From the NCBI GenBank assembly GCA_903913285.1, contig CAIWKO010000019.1, positions 1 through 42,541 on the forward strand: a DNA stretch of 42,541 nt, written 5' to 3'. Source of the stretch: an uncultured Bacteroidales bacterium (GTDB lineage: Bacteria; Bacteroidota; Bacteroidia; Bacteroidales; CAIWKO01). Shown in pieces: positions 42,283 to 42,541 of this stretch. Numbering within the stretch: the stretch's first letter is position 1; each line of letters starts with the position of its first letter. The notes under the pieces are model-generated. The model did not search any database. It worked only from the letters and a program-made list of their open reading frames with translations, and was not told where the DNA came from. The position numbers and the translations under genes were made by a program.

Positions 42283-42338
42283 AGCTACGCTGAGATTTCT
42301 TCGTTCATTTAGCTTCGCTGAGCTCACTTCGTTCATTT
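42283..42338. repeat. Two 28-bp tandem copies
   Basis: Two adjacent 28-bp copies begin AGCTWCGCTGAG and end CTTCGTTCATTT; they differ at a few internal positions. They lie directly after array D. Confidence 0.7.
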
Positions 42339-42368
42339 CTTTTTCTTGTTAAAAAGAAACGAACCAAA

Positions 42369-42541
42369 CCTGCCTGACTGCCTAAACGGCAGTTGACGGC
42401 AGGCAGGGAAAAGAACAGTCCAAACGAAGCTTCAGCGCGCTCTGAAAAAAATAAGAAAATCAGTAAAAGTAGTCTGCCTATCGGCAGAAACGTAAACGCC
42501 CCGCCAGGGGGCGGGCAGGCCCGCCTTTTTGTCGGGCAAGC
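42369..42541. repeat. Cluster of GC-rich palindromes at the window end
   Basis: Several hairpins lie close together: CCTGCCTG ... CAGGCAGG (42369-42376, 42400-42407) enclosing ACTGCC/GGCAGT, then CTGCC-TATC-GGCAG (42474-42487), then CCCGCC/GGCGGG (42500-42505, 42510-42515) overlapping GGCGGG-CAGG-CCCGCC, which is followed by five T residues. The base composition is much richer in GC than the flanking DNA. This looks like a REP-like palindromic element, possibly working as a terminator. The window ends within it. Confidence 0.6.

Noticed and set aside
41863-42336. Minus-strand frame through array D rich in MRTHDFG heptads.
   Set aside because: It is antisense to the other open frame through the same repeat and has no non-repeat domain.

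Overview
The window looks like chromosomal DNA of an uncultured, moderately AT-rich member of the Bacteroidota. The evidence is internal: many genes have the Bacteroidota -7 promoter box TAnnTTTG and no Shine-Dalgarno sequence. Two secreted proteins end in type IX secretion sorting tails. There is a complete ECF sigma / FecR anti-sigma / TonB-dependent receptor / DUF4249 lipoprotein module. The remaining genes (PiT, FtsH-RsfS, PyrE-Nudix, DPP-IV, M3 peptidase) are typical of that phylum. I see no rRNA, tRNA, CRISPR array, insertion sequence or prophage.

Layout. 1-861: 3' part of an unrecognised gene whose 5' part is out of frame. 982-2443: AraC-type regulator and YceI-like protein. 2513-3079: HD-domain protein. 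3253-6242: secreted FKBP isomerase and dipeptidyl peptidase IV. 6381-8144: CLC chloride transporter with CBS domains. 8145-10711 (minus): DapA-like aldolase, homoserine kinase and SDR oxidoreductase in one tight operon. 11000-11698: YjjG-type phosphatase. 11716-15617 (minus): small membrane protein, two poorly known envelope proteins and a large T9SS-secreted protein. 15864-17270: PiT phosphate transporter. 17296-22233 (minus): six-gene operon rsfS-ftsH-LUD-DUF2007-cdsA-psd, linking ribosome silencing, membrane proteolysis and phospholipid synthesis. 22361-24830: birA, a SRPBCC gene with pyrE (minus), and a Nudix gene that shares start-codon bases with pyrE. 24922-30368: amino-acid permease, TPR protein, two lipoproteins. 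31314-33298: secreted metallophosphoesterase and a hypothetical secreted protein. 33307-38462 (minus): sigma/FecR/TonB receptor/DUF4249 locus. 38566-40677: M3 dipeptidyl carboxypeptidase lipoprotein. 41121-41582: cold-shock-domain protein. The end of the window is non-coding and repeat-rich.

The most unusual feature is a set of five intergenic tandem arrays (13568-13693, 30549-30776, 30783-31054, 31107-31190, 41956-42249). Their unit sequences differ, yet all have the same 21-bp period, which is two turns of B-DNA. Three of them lie end to end in one divergent intergenic region. Other points of interest are a DapA homologue that keeps the Schiff-base lysine but has lost all three proton-relay residues, a CLC protein lacking the internal proton glutamate, several promoters whose -7 box lies 4-6 bases before the start codon (predicting leaderless mRNAs), and a possible Pho-box-like palindrome upstream of the phosphate transporter.
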